In this document: positions 49,205 through 57,235 of the stretch, in pieces
How positions within the stretch are numbered: the first letter of the stretch is position 1
Layout of the letters: every line of letters starts with the position of its first letter
Notes under the pieces: generated by a model
Told to the model about the DNA's origin: nothing
The model's database searches: none
Seen by the model: only the letters and a program-made list of their open reading frames with translations
Program-made: the position numbers and the translations under genes
Source of the DNA: Streptomyces cylindrosporus
Lineage (GTDB): Bacteria > Actinomycetota > Actinomycetes > Streptomycetales > Streptomycetaceae
NCBI RefSeq assembly: GCF_022698165.1
Contig: NZ_JALDAY010000003.1
Coordinates: 62,001 to 126,000, forward strand
Length of the DNA: 64,000 nt
Reading direction: 5' to 3'

Positions 49205-50082
49205 GCGGCGTTGCTCCCAGTCATGAGGTCACGGGCCTGCCGGAACTCGGCGACGGTTCCCTGCTCGATGGGGTGACCGAAGGCGGTCTGGAACTGCGCG
49301 GGCAGGCCTTCGGTGAAGTTGACGGCTCGGGCGGCCTCCCACATGGCGTCGAGGGCGCCCTGACGCTCGCCGGGCCCGGCCGTCGGCATGGCGCCCGGGC
49401 GCTGCTGCTGGGGCGGCGCTGCTGCGGTGGCCGTGTGCTGAGGCTCGGGCTCAGGTGGGGGCAACGCGCTGCCGGATGGCGTTGGTGCCGAGTCGGGCTC
49501 GGCCGCTCCCTCCGGCGTTTGCTCCGGACCGACGGGGGCGTCCTCGGATTCCTTCACGGGCTCACCCATGTACGCGAGCGACCGCATGACCACGGCGTTG
49601 CGCGAGCCGTCGTTGTACAGCGACAGTCCGAACTGGTCGCCCAGGTTGACCGCGCACCGCTTCAGGGCCTGGGACAGCGCGGTCTTCATCGCGAGGTCGT
49701 GCGCGTCGCCCACAGACGGCTGGTTGACCGCGTCGCCAGCGGCAGCGTCCTCGAACGTCGCGATGGTCTGTCCGGTGGTGGTCTTCACGGTGAGCCGGAC
49801 CTGAGCCCGGTACACGATCGTCCACGCGGTGTAGGTCGGCCCGTACTCCTCGCCGGCCTTGTTCTTCTTCCGGTAGTTCGGGTTGCCGTGCTCATGCACC
49901 AGGTCCAGGGCCTGGGTCTCCACGGCGAAGCCCTCGAACCCGAAGATACGGATCAGCTGACGGCGCACGTCCCACGCTTCGAGGTGGGACATACCGCGGA
50001 GGTTGCGGACACGGTTGCCGTTGATCGGCTGGAGCAGGAACGAGACTTGCTGATCGGTCAGACGACCGGGTGCGGCGCTCAA
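49201..50082 (-). CDS. Rad52-type single-strand annealing protein, 293 aa
   Basis: The N-terminal domain (LTDQQVSFLLQPINGNRVRNLRGMSHLEAWDVRRQLIRIFGFEGFAVETQALDLVHE, then GDAHDLAMKTALSQALKRCAVNLGDQFGLSLYN) matches the Rad52/22 annealing fold. The C-terminal part is a Pro/Gln/Ala-rich linker plus a small helix bundle. It promotes strand annealing in phage recombination. The start is TTG 50082 in a TTGA overlap with a GAAGGGAG ribosome site 7 bp ahead, an unusual but well-supported choice. Confidence 0.88.
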   Translation of the reverse strand: MSAAPGRLTDQQVSFLLQPINGNRVRNLRGMSHLEAWDVRRQLIRIFGFEGFAVETQALDLVHEHGNPNYRKKNKAGEEYGPTYTAWTIVYRAQVRLTVKTTTGQTIATFEDAAAGDAVNQPSVGDAHDLAMKTALSQALKRCAVNLGDQFGLSLYNDGSRNAVVMRSLAYMGEPVKESEDAPVGPEQTPEGAAEPDSAPTPSGSALPPPEPEPQHTATAAAPPQQQRPGAMPTAGPGERQGALDAMWEAARAVNFTEGLPAQFQTAFGHPIEQGTVAEFRQARDLMTGSNAA

Positions 50083-50324
50083 GAGGTCGCTCCCTTCGCT
50101 CCGGCGACGCGGTGCCACTCCGCGAACTCGCGAGGGCTCATGCCGGGCTCGGAGCCGTCGACGGCGGTCTGCATGGCGGTGGCGGCGGTGTTGGCGAGGA
50201 GGGCGCGCACGAGAGCCTCGGTCCGGCACCGGTCGCCGGTCTCTTTCGCGCCGTCCTGGTCGTAGTCCGCGGCCACGGCGAGGAGTTCCTCGGCCTGTTC
50301 GTAGTGCTCGGGTCCGGTGGCCAT
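50079..50324 (-). CDS. Small helical early protein, 81 aa
   Basis: The product (MATGPEHYEQAEELLAVAADYDQDGAKETGDRCRTEALVRALLANTAATAMQTAVDG) is helical with a TPR-like look. It is coupled on both sides by overlaps. Proteins of this type are common in Streptomyces phage early regions; role unknown. Confidence 0.55.
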   Translation of the reverse strand: MATGPEHYEQAEELLAVAADYDQDGAKETGDRCRTEALVRALLANTAATAMQTAVDGSEPGMSPREFAEWHRVAGAKGATS

Positions 50325-50644
50325 CAGCGGCTGTCCTTCCGGGTGTTGAGGGTGTAGAAGCGGCGGTTTCCGTCGTGCAGCGTCAGGAATCCGGCGTGCG
50401 CGCGCTCGGAGAGGAACCGGCGGGCGTCGCCGCGGTACATGCCGCGGCCGTAGCGGGCGAGGTAGAGCCACACGACCCGCTGGGGCGACCACTCGCCGCT
50501 CCATGTGCGGATGGCGTGGTCGAGGACCTGGTCCCAGTCGTCCGGCCACTCGGGGGCCTTGCGCTTGGTCTCGGGAGTGGCGTCGCCGCTCTGCACGGTG
50601 CTCTTCTCCGCGAGGTCGCGCGGGGTCACGGTCGGGTCGCTCAC
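50324..50644 (-). CDS. Early protein with winged-helix-like region, 106 aa
   Basis: The product (APEWPDDWDQVLDHAIRTWSGEWSPQRVVWLYLARYGRGMYRGDARRFLSERAHAGFLTLHDGNRRFYTL) resembles a small winged helix, with the tip DGNRRFYTLN as the wing. It starts with GTG in a GTGA overlap. It may bind DNA and act as a regulator or replication helper. Confidence 0.6.
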   Translation of the reverse strand: MSDPTVTPRDLAEKSTVQSGDATPETKRKAPEWPDDWDQVLDHAIRTWSGEWSPQRVVWLYLARYGRGMYRGDARRFLSERAHAGFLTLHDGNRRFYTLNTRKDSR

Positions 50645-51444
50645 GGGCGTACCTCCGGCATGTCCCGGCCGATCCGGTAGTCGTGGTGCAGCGGTGAGTC
50701 GTGCTGGTCCTCGACGGCCGCGCGCTGCCCGGCGAGGAGCTCGCGCAGCTTTCGCACCTGCGGAGTCGCGTCCTCGTCCGACGCGGGCCATCCGAAGTGC
50801 CCACCAGCGCCATCAGCCATGGCGTGGTCACCGTCGTGTCCGGCGGTGAGATCGCACCGGCGGCCGTAGGGGCTCTCGTTCCGGCAGAACCCCGCCGGAA
50901 CGACGGCCCTGTTGGTCAGCGCGAACGCGATGGGGTCCTCGTCGACCGGGCGGTCCCTCACGGACAGCTGCTGCTCCAGCTCGGCGACCCGAGCGGTGGC
51001 ACCACCCAAGTCCGACTCCAGGGCGGCGATCTGGTCGCACGCTTCCCGCAGCGACGCCCTCAGTCGCTCGGCCTCCTGCTCGGCGTCCTCGCGTCCGGCG
51101 CGGGCGTCGTCCCGCCGAAGGCGCGTGTCGTACAGGACGCTCCGCAGGCCGATGGCGATCTCGTACAGCGCCTGCTCCGTACCGCAGTTGAATCCACGCT
51201 GAGGGCGGTCGGCGTACTGCTCCAGCCGGGTCTCCGGCGTCGACTTCGGCCCGCTCGGCGCCCGGTCCGCGTCCGTGAGCCGGGCCAGCAGCTGCGCGTG
51301 CTCGGCGGCCGTCTCCGGTGACTGGAGCAGCTGCGCCGACTCCAGCGCGAACGCGGCCTGCGACGCCAGGTCGTACGACGGGCCGTGCAGCCACGCGGCC
51401 TCGATCACCTTCTTCGCCTTCAAGGCGAGCGGCGAGATCGTCAT
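50641..51444 (-). CDS. Coiled-coil protein with Cys/His C-terminus, 267 aa
   Basis: The N-terminus is helical (SPLALKAKKVIEAAWLHGPSYDLASQAAFALESAQLLQ). A long coiled coil follows (DARAGREDAEQEAERLRASLREACDQIAALESDLGG). The C-terminal region has a likely metal site (AGFCRNESPYGRRCDLTAGHDGDHAMADG), repeated in many actinophage proteins. Role unknown. Confidence 0.6.
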   Translation of the reverse strand: MTISPLALKAKKVIEAAWLHGPSYDLASQAAFALESAQLLQSPETAAEHAQLLARLTDADRAPSGPKSTPETRLEQYADRPQRGFNCGTEQALYEIAIGLRSVLYDTRLRRDDARAGREDAEQEAERLRASLREACDQIAALESDLGGATARVAELEQQLSVRDRPVDEDPIAFALTNRAVVPAGFCRNESPYGRRCDLTAGHDGDHAMADGAGGHFGWPASDEDATPQVRKLRELLAGQRAAVEDQHDSPLHHDYRIGRDMPEVRP

Positions 51445-51794
51445 GCCGACACCGCCGCGTTCCCATCAGCGGTGAGCAGGGTCCACGCGACCACGCGCAC
51501 GCCGTCGACGTTGTCCCGCGTGGCTTCGATGTAGACGGAATCGGCCCGGTCCTCCCGGGTCTCGGTCAGCATCTGGTCGTCCCGGAACTGCCTCAGCCCC
51601 GGCACGTCCATGTGGAAGTAGAAGCGCAGCACCGGGGCGTCCGGCGTCCACGGGTGCACGATGACGTCGAAGTTCGTGGGGAGCTTGGCCGTCTCGCTCA
51701 GGATCTGCTCGGCCAGTGACAGCGCCCTGAAGTAGTTCTGACGCTGGACGCTCACGCCGTTCTCGGCGGGAGCCTGGGTAACCTCTGTGGTCAC
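51441..51794 (-). CDS. Uncharacterised early protein, 117 aa
   Basis: The product (VQRQNYFRALSLAEQILSETAKLPTNFDVIVHPWTPDAPVLRFYFHMDVPGLRQFRDD) then shows SVYIEATRDNVDGVRVVAWTLL. It seems a small alpha/beta domain. Not recognised. It overlaps the coiled-coil gene by 4 bp. Confidence 0.55.
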   Translation of the reverse strand: MTTEVTQAPAENGVSVQRQNYFRALSLAEQILSETAKLPTNFDVIVHPWTPDAPVLRFYFHMDVPGLRQFRDDQMLTETREDRADSVYIEATRDNVDGVRVVAWTLLTADGNAAVSA

Positions 51795-51888
51795 GGTGAC
51801 CTCTGCTTTCTTGGTGGTGGAGGCGCCGAGTCGTGGGGTCGCCGGGCCTGCAAGCGGGCGGCCCTTCGGCGCGTTTCGGGGGGAGGGA

Positions 51889-52005
51889 TCAGGCGCCCAG
51901 CGGGCGGTCCCTGCGGCACTTCCGGCACTGCATCCGGTGCTTCGGATTCCGGTGCTCGCAGGTCGGACACACCCAGCCGAGGAGTCCTCGGATCCGAGCC
52001 CGCAT
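51889..52005 (-). CDS. Micro zinc-ribbon protein, 38 aa
   Basis: A single ribbon fills it: GWVCPTCEHRNPKHRMQCRK, then CRRDRP, with Cys pairs C-x2-C and C-x2-C 11 residues apart. It overlaps the excisionase-like gene end (TGATG). It may be a host-interacting or nucleic-acid-binding factor. Confidence 0.5.
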   Translation of the reverse strand: MRARIRGLLGWVCPTCEHRNPKHRMQCRKCRRDRPLGA

Positions 52006-52214
52006 CAGGCCGCTTCCAGCAGCCGGACCAGCGCCGCCGTGACGACGCGGTGCCGACCGTCGAGCGGCAGGACCTTCACGGGCGACTCGCCCCGCTTGAT
52101 CAGGGCGTGCAGGTGGCTCTTGGAGATGCCGAGCGCGGTGGCGGCCTTCGGCACGCTGACCGTGGCCGGCCACCTGCGGACCTCATCGAGCGTGGGGACG
52201 TCTTCCTCGGCCAT
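52005..52214 (-). CDS. Excisionase-like HTH protein, 69 aa
   Basis: EVRRWPATVSVPKAATALGISKSHLHALIKRGESPVKVLPLDGRHRVVTAALVRLLE shows the MerR/Xis-type winged helix: helix-turn-helix, then a GRHRV wing. Such proteins direct the integrase toward excision. It is the second gene of the leftward early operon, coupled to the Cro-like gene (TGATG), as in many temperate phages. Confidence 0.75.
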   Translation of the reverse strand: MAEEDVPTLDEVRRWPATVSVPKAATALGISKSHLHALIKRGESPVKVLPLDGRHRVVTAALVRLLEAA

Positions 52215-52453
52215 CAGACCGCACCTGCCTCTTCGTCTTCGTTCGGTTCCGGAGGCATCAGGTCGGCGATCTCGCACTGGAGGGCCTTGGACAGTCGCTT
52301 GAGGACTCGGGGCGAGGCTCCGCGATCTCCTCGTTCGAGCCACGTCACGTACGACGGATGGATCCCGGCCGCCATGGCCAGTTCCTTCTTGTTCAGGCCC
52401 GCCTCGATCCGCCGCCGTCTGAGGCGCTTCGGGTCTTGAGTGGGTGGTGACAT
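52214..52453 (-). CDS. Cro-like XRE repressor, 79 aa
   Basis: One HTH domain (PKRLRRRRIEAGLNKKELAMAAGIHPSYVTWLERGDRGASPRVLKRLSKALQCEIADL). It is the first gene of the leftward early operon, divergent from the larger repressor candidate at 52623, over a 169-bp operator region with AGTAGA repeats. This is the standard lambdoid immunity arrangement. It probably shuts off the lysogeny promoter during lytic growth. Confidence 0.8.
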   Translation of the reverse strand: MSPPTQDPKRLRRRRIEAGLNKKELAMAAGIHPSYVTWLERGDRGASPRVLKRLSKALQCEIADLMPPEPNEDEEAGAV

Positions 52454-52461
52454 GACTCAAG

Positions 52462-52612
52462 AGTAGATGAAAGTAGAAGACAGTCAAGCCACAAGTAGCG
52501 AGAAGTAGAAACCCGTTTGTGAAGGAGTTGTGCGGTGGGGTTCTCGGCTTGGGGGCAAGCGCCTACACCTGGGAGAGTTGACGGAAGTTGACGAAAGTCG
52601 ACAAGAGTAGGA
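52462..52612. promoter_or_regulatory. Immunity operator region with two arrays of 10-bp spaced repeats
   Basis: Left array: AGTAGA at 52462, 52472 and 52504, with degenerate units AGTCAA (52482) and AGTAGC (52494). Right array: AGTTGAC at 52576 and 52586, AGTCGAC at 52596, AGTAGGA at 52606, exactly 10 bp apart. They flank the divergent promoters of the Cro-like gene and the repressor. Spacing of one helical turn suggests cooperative binding on one DNA face. Confidence 0.75.
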
Positions 52613-52622
52613 GGACGTAGTC

Positions 52623-53147
52623 ATGGGCTCGCCCGAGCACGGCACCCCCCAGCCGCCGCCCGAGGCAGACCTCATCCGTCTGGCCCGACAGGCACGCGGC
52701 CTCAGCCCCGAAGAAGCCGCAGAGCAAACCCCCGTACGGATCAAGGGGTTCCGCTGGCGACAGATCGAGAAGGGCTTCAGAGGCAAGGTCGGCGAGTCCG
52801 ACCGTGTAGCGGCGCCCGCCAGGACGCTGGCGCACATGGCCTACACGGTCGGCGTCACTCCCGACAGGCTCACGGAGGCCGGCCGCGACGACGCGGCGAA
52901 CATCCTTCGCGAGATCCAGATCCAGAGGGCCGGCGCTGCAGCGAGCCTCCCGGATCCGCTCGCTCAACTGGGCGCCGAGCGGCAGCGCATCATCCTCGAA
53001 ATGCTCCAGCAGCTTCCGGCGCGCGACCGCGGTCCCGCGTTGCGAAGGCTGGCGGAGCGTGTCGAGGCCGGCGCACTGGAGGACGCCGGGGCGGCAGTAC
53101 TCCCCGTAGCCCATCCCGTACAGGAGAACCCTCCGCGCACGGGCTGA
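52623..53147 (+). CDS. XRE-type prophage repressor candidate, 174 aa
   Basis: The N-terminal HTH (ADLIRLARQARGLSPEEAAEQTPVRIKGFRWRQIEKGFRGK) is followed by a helical region (TLAHMAYTVGVTPDRLTEAGRDDAANIL) and a C-terminal helical domain for dimerisation (QRIILEMLQQLPARDRGPALRRLAERVE). It is divergent from the Cro-like gene and lies just upstream of the integrase, where phage repressors usually are. The AGGAGGA ribosome site at 52609-52615 lies inside the last repeat unit. The CI role is inferred. Confidence 0.75.
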   Translation: MGSPEHGTPQPPPEADLIRLARQARGLSPEEAAEQTPVRIKGFRWRQIEKGFRGKVGESDRVAAPARTLAHMAYTVGVTPDRLTEAGRDDAANILREIQIQRAGAAASLPDPLAQLGAERQRIILEMLQQLPARDRGPALRRLAERVEAGALEDAGAAVLPVAHPVQENPPRTG

Positions 53148-53276
53148 AAGTAACGTTTCGGCCACGAAACGTGTTTACTTGTGCACCCTGAGTCAACTTC
53201 TGTCGCATCGTGTGTACCCCGCACAGAAGCGCCGACCTGTGCGGAGACCGAGACCAACCGTGCACAGGGGAAGAGA

Positions 53277-54068
53277 ATGATCTACGTCATTCTCGCGGCT
53301 GGGCTCAGCACCAACTTCATCATCGTTGCGCTGCTTTTCCGGCGGGAGAGGCAACTCTCCCGGCAGCTCAGTGACATGCGTGCCGAGCGCAACAGCGAAT
53401 GGATACTGCACGCCCTCAAGGGCGTACCGGAGGAACCAAACCTCGCGGCCCCGGCCGCGGACGGAACAGGACTGGAGACTCAGCCTCAGCCCGTACGACG
53501 CAAGCGGCACTTGGGCCTCTACATCGGAGGCCTCAGCGGCATCGCCGCGGCCGTCACCGACACGACGCGCCATGCTTGGCGGACACACCGCCCCCAGCTG
53601 ATCGCAAGTGCCGCCGCGGCCACCCTCGTCGTAGCAACCGCCATCGTCCTGATCATCGTTGAGCGACAGGCGGACGACGAGCAGCAGCCACCGTCCTCCG
53701 CACCGACGGTGACCTACACGGTGACCCGCTCCACCAGCTCCACACCAGCGCCAGCCCACCCGCCCGTCGCCAGCCCATCGGCGACCGCCGGACCGTCGGC
53801 CAGCGCCAGCCCCACGACGTTTCCGCCCGCCGGCGCCTTACCCACCTCGAACGGGGGTGCCTCGGGGCCACCCCTCGAAACCGAGCACCAGCCGCCCGGT
53901 ACGGCATCATCGGGAGACGCCGAGCCGAGCCCGCCCCCCAGCAGCGCGCCTCCGCCATCGAACAGCGCCACCCCGTCCTCACCACCCTCCACCTCCCCAG
54001 CCCTGTGCCTCAGGCTCGCCGTGTTGCCGCTCCTGAACCTCGCGGTCTGCCTCGCGGGAGGTGGTTGA
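53277..54068 (+). CDS. Membrane protein with Pro/Ser/Thr-rich tail, 263 aa
   Basis: The first segment (MIYVILAAGLSTNFIIVALLF) anchors the protein, then a cytoplasmic charged part (ERQLSRQLSDMRAERNSEW) and a second segment (QLIASAAAATLVVATAIVLIIV). The outer part is Ser/Pro/Thr-rich (VTRSTSSTPAPAHPPVASPSATAG). A weakly hydrophobic end (CLRLAVLPLLNLAVCLAGGG) is possible as a third segment. It sits between repressor and integrase, a usual place for lysogenic conversion or superinfection-exclusion genes. No known motif. GGGGAAGAG precedes the ATG. Confidence 0.7.
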   Translation: MIYVILAAGLSTNFIIVALLFRRERQLSRQLSDMRAERNSEWILHALKGVPEEPNLAAPAADGTGLETQPQPVRRKRHLGLYIGGLSGIAAAVTDTTRHAWRTHRPQLIASAAAATLVVATAIVLIIVERQADDEQQPPSSAPTVTYTVTRSTSSTPAPAHPPVASPSATAGPSASASPTTFPPAGALPTSNGGASGPPLETEHQPPGTASSGDAEPSPPPSSAPPPSNSATPSSPPSTSPALCLRLAVLPLLNLAVCLAGGG

Positions 54069-54094
54069 CCCTCACCACCAGAGAGAAGGAGCCA

Positions 54095-55330
54095 GTGCCC
54101 GAGATCAAGAAGGTGATCCTAAAAGGCGGCAAGACCAGATACCGCACGGTGGTCGACATCGGCTACGAGCCGAAGAAGGACGCTTTCGGTAACCCGGTCG
54201 TCGACGAGGCGACCGGGAAACCGGTGCTGAAGCGCAAACAGCTGACGATCACCAAGGACAAGAAGACGGAGGTACAGGACGAACTAGACCGCATCCGCGG
54301 CCAGATGGTCACCGGCACATTCATCGCACCCAGCGATGTCACGGTCGCCGAGTGGATCGACACCTGGCTCGACCTCAAGGCGCGCGACGTCGAGGAGACC
54401 ACGCTCGACACCTATCGGAAGCTGTTCATCCACACGCGCGAGAAGCTCGGCCACGTCCGGCTCCAGGCGCTCACCGAGGACGACGTCCAGGCTTTCATCG
54501 ACAGCCTCATCGTCTCCGGGCGTCGTCGGGCAGGAAAGGCGGGGACCGGGCTCGCCGTGTCCACGGTGGATGCGATCCTGGCCCGGCTTAGGGAGTGCCT
54601 GTCGCGCGCGGTGGTGCGGAAGCTGATCGCAGCCAACCCCGCTCAGTTCGTCAAGATCTCCCACCAGGCGAAGAAGCGGGACCGCAAGGAGCGCCGGCGG
54701 GCGAAGCCGTGGAACGTGGCCGAGGTGCAGGCCTTCATCAGGGGCATCGAGGGCGACCGGCTCTACGCGCCGATGCTGCTCAGCCTGATGGGCCTGCGAC
54801 CGGCCGAGGTGTGCGGCCTGCGGTGGTCGGATATCGACCTGAAGCTCGGCACCCTGGAGACCGCCAACACGCGCACGATGATCAGAAACCACACGGTGGT
54901 GGAGAAGGATACGAAGACGGAGGCGGGCGACCGGGCGCTGCCGCTGCCGACCAAGGGAGCTGAGGCCCTGAAGAAGTTCCGGGCGAGGCAGGCGGCCGAG
55001 AAGCTGGCGGCGGGCGAGGCCTACACGGATTCCGGCTATGTGATCGTGGATGCCCTCGGCGAGCCGCTCAACACACGGCAGCTGCGCGAGCACGCCTACC
55101 GGCTGATGAGCCAGCTCGGCATACGCAGAGTGCGCCTGTACGACGCCCGGCACTCGTGCCTCACCTACCTGGCGGTGTCCGGGGTGCCGGACGTGGTCCT
55201 CGCCCGGTGGGCAGGCCACACGAACGCGTCCTTCACCAAGGCCAAGTACGTCCACCCGGACGTGGAGGACCTGCGGCCGGCAGCGGCAGCGTGGGATTCC
55301 TTCCATAGCGCCGACTCGGATGGTGTGTGA
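54095..55330 (+). CDS. int: Tyrosine-type phage integrase, 411 aa
   Basis: Catalyses integration and excision of the prophage. The core-binding domain (residues about 85-190: TVAEWIDTWLDLKARDVEETTLDTYRKLFIHTREKLGHVRLQALTEDDVQAFI) precedes the catalytic domain with Arg in GLRPAEVCGLRWSDID (about residue 235), ArgHis in LYDARHSCLTYL (about 352-353), His in WAGHTN and Tyr in AKYVHPD. Tyr replaces the usual His three residues before the second Arg, as in many actinobacterial integrases. The GTG at 54095 with GAAGGAG was chosen; the frame stays open upstream. It overlaps nothing downstream and attR should follow. Confidence 0.93.
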   Translation: MPEIKKVILKGGKTRYRTVVDIGYEPKKDAFGNPVVDEATGKPVLKRKQLTITKDKKTEVQDELDRIRGQMVTGTFIAPSDVTVAEWIDTWLDLKARDVEETTLDTYRKLFIHTREKLGHVRLQALTEDDVQAFIDSLIVSGRRRAGKAGTGLAVSTVDAILARLRECLSRAVVRKLIAANPAQFVKISHQAKKRDRKERRRAKPWNVAEVQAFIRGIEGDRLYAPMLLSLMGLRPAEVCGLRWSDIDLKLGTLETANTRTMIRNHTVVEKDTKTEAGDRALPLPTKGAEALKKFRARQAAEKLAAGEAYTDSGYVIVDALGEPLNTRQLREHAYRLMSQLGIRRVRLYDARHSCLTYLAVSGVPDVVLARWAGHTNASFTKAKYVHPDVEDLRPAAAAWDSFHSADSDGV

Positions 55331-55342
55331 GATTTTGTGAGA
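55326..55342. repeat. TGTGAGA pair at the right edge, candidate att-associated repeat
   Basis: TGTGAGA at 55326-55332 and 55336-55342, starts 10 bp apart. The same heptamer pair, starts 11 bp apart, is at 13369-13386. They could be integrase or Xis binding sites. The match is short, so significance is uncertain. Confidence 0.35.
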
Positions 55343-55464
55343 AGAGAGGGCATCTTGATCAGCCGATATGGCCTCTCACCTGGCCAAGTTCACCAGACCG
55401 TAGGATCCCCCGTATATCCTGCCCGGGATCACGCAGCCGCAGGTTCGACCCGGGAGGCAGCCGC

Positions 55465-56625
55465 ATGTCCGAGCGACGCGCCCGTCCGGCCGCGAAGAGC
55501 GCCATGAGATCGGTCTGGCGCCGAGCCCTCACTCCCCCGCAGCCGCCCACGTCCGACACCGCCCCGAAGCCGGCCGAGCCGGCGTCCGCCGAGCCCGCCG
55601 AGGTGGCCAGCGTCGTGCAGGCCGCCCTGTACAGCGACGGCGTCCGCGTGTCCTCCCCGGCGACGCTCACGGAGACCTTCCGGGAGCTGCGCGAGACGCC
55701 GTCCGGCATGGCCTGGATCGGCCTCGCGCGACCCACCGAGAGCGAACTCCTCTCCCTGGCCGCCGAGTTCGACCTCCATCCGCTGGCGGTCGAGGACGCG
55801 ATGGAGGCCCATCAGCGCCCGAAGCTGGAGCGTTACGGCGAGACGCTCTTCGTCGTCCTGCGCGCGGCCCGCTACCTGGACGCCCCGGAGGAGGTCGACT
55901 TCGGCGAGCTGCACGTGTTCGTCGGCCCCGACTTCGTGATCACGGTCCGGCACGGCGCGGCCCCCGACCTCTCCGCGGTCCGCCGCCGTATGGAGGAGAC
56001 GCCGGAGCTGTTGAAGCTGGGCCCGGAGGCGGTGCTGTACGCGATCCTCGACGCGGTGGTCGACGGGTACGCGCCGGTGGTGGCCGGGGTCCAGAACGAC
56101 ATCGACGAGATCGAGACGGAGGTCTTCCGCGGCGACCCTGCGGTGTCCCGCCGTATCTACGAACTCTCCCGGGAAATGGTCGAGTTCCAGCGCGCGACCC
56201 GCCCCCTGGTCGGCATGCTGCACGGCCTGATCGCCGGTTTCTCCAAGTACGGCACGGACGAGGAACTCCAGCGCTACCTGCGCGACGTCGCCGACCACGT
56301 CACCCACACCAGCGAGCGCGTCGACGGCTTCCGGCAGGCCCTGACCGACATCCTCACGGTGAACGCGACCCTCGTCACGCAGCAACAGAACGCGGAGATG
56401 CGGGCGTTGGCGGAGGCGGGGTTCGAACAGAACGAGGAGATCAAGCGCATCTCGTCCTGGGCGGCGATCCTCTTCGCCCCGACGCTGGTCGGGACGATCT
56501 ACGGCATGAACTTCGACCACATGCCGGAGCTGCACTGGCTGCTCGGCTACCCTTTCGCGGTACTCCTGATGGCCGCCATCTGCGGCAGCCTGTACATCAT
56601 CTTCAAACGCAAGGACTGGCTCTGA
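55465..56625 (+). CDS. CorA-type magnesium/divalent cation transporter, 386 aa
   Basis: An inner-membrane channel for Mg2+ (or Co2+). The signature YGMNFDHMPEL lies between two C-terminal membrane segments (SSWAAILFAPTLVGTI and YPFAVLLMAAICGSLYIIF). The long N-terminal cytoplasmic domain (FDLHPLAVEDAMEAHQRPKLERYGETLFVVLRAARY) is typical. The first 55 residues are a Pro/Ala-rich extension. The ATG at 55465 follows GGGAGGCAG. It is the first host gene right of the prophage. Confidence 0.95.
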   Translation: MSERRARPAAKSAMRSVWRRALTPPQPPTSDTAPKPAEPASAEPAEVASVVQAALYSDGVRVSSPATLTETFRELRETPSGMAWIGLARPTESELLSLAAEFDLHPLAVEDAMEAHQRPKLERYGETLFVVLRAARYLDAPEEVDFGELHVFVGPDFVITVRHGAAPDLSAVRRRMEETPELLKLGPEAVLYAILDAVVDGYAPVVAGVQNDIDEIETEVFRGDPAVSRRIYELSREMVEFQRATRPLVGMLHGLIAGFSKYGTDEELQRYLRDVADHVTHTSERVDGFRQALTDILTVNATLVTQQQNAEMRALAEAGFEQNEEIKRISSWAAILFAPTLVGTIYGMNFDHMPELHWLLGYPFAVLLMAAICGSLYIIFKRKDWL

Positions 56626-56654
56626 GCGACGAGCAACTCGACTCCCTCCGCACG

Positions 56655-57212
56655 GTGTTGACGCGGAACGACGTGCTGATGGAGGTACTGACCCGGACCG
56701 CCGCGCTGGACCTGCCCGGCTGGTACGTGACGGCGGGGTGCCTCTTCCAGACGGTGTGGAACGTGGTCACCGGCCGGCCGCCGACCCACGGCATCAAGGA
56801 CTACGACGTCTTCTACTTCGACGCCGGCGACCTGTCCTGGGAGGCGGAGGACGCGGTGATCAGGGCCGGGCGGGAGGTGTTCGCCGGGCTGGCGGCCGAG
56901 GTCGAGGTGCGCAACGAGGCGCGGGTTCACCTCTGGTACGAGGAGAAGTTCGGGGTGCCGTGCCCGCCGTACGAGTCGTGCGAGGCGGCGATCGACAGCT
57001 TCGTCGCGACGACCTGCTGTCTGGGTGTCCGTCTGGAGAGCGACGGCCGCTGGCGGGTGTACGCGCCGCACGGGCTGTCGGACGTGTTCAACCTCGTCGT
57101 CCGGCCCAATCCCGTGCTCGCGCCGCGGTCGGTGTACGAGGCGAAGACGGCGCGATGGCGACGGGAGTGGCCGGAGCTGACCGTGCTGGAGTGGCCGTCC
57201 GGCGCGGCGTGA
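56655..57212 (+). CDS. Nucleotidyltransferase-family protein, 185 aa
   Basis: Resembles the MNT-like (COG3575/DUF925-type) family: LPGWYVTAGCLFQTVWNVVTGRPPTHGIKDYDVFYFD, with the DYDVFYFD acidic pattern, then RNEARVHLWYEEKFGVPCPPYESCEAAIDSF. Its length is normal. The GTG at 56655 is used; the frame also reads back into the CorA stop. The substrate is unknown, and a role in nucleotide transfer is by family. Confidence 0.75.
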   Translation: MLTRNDVLMEVLTRTAALDLPGWYVTAGCLFQTVWNVVTGRPPTHGIKDYDVFYFDAGDLSWEAEDAVIRAGREVFAGLAAEVEVRNEARVHLWYEEKFGVPCPPYESCEAAIDSFVATTCCLGVRLESDGRWRVYAPHGLSDVFNLVVRPNPVLAPRSVYEAKTARWRREWPELTVLEWPSGAA

Positions 57213-57235
57213 ACTCCCTGAACTCCGCCGCGCCG

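Larger units (their letters stand above)
13300..55400. mobile_element. Integrated siphovirus-type prophage (about 42 kb), ends approximate
   Basis: The segment carries a full phage gene set: terminase, portal, capsid, tail with tape measure, lysis, Rad52-type recombination, excisionase-like, repressor and tyrosine integrase genes. Flanking genes (AlkZ-like on the left, CorA on the right) are ordinary host genes. The integrase is at the right edge, so attR should lie between 55,331 and 55,464. attL should lie somewhere in 13,225-13,672, unless the cargo genes to 16,531 are host. No tRNA and no identical core repeat longer than about 8 bp was found by eye, so the borders are uncertain by some hundreds of bases. 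Confidence 0.9.
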
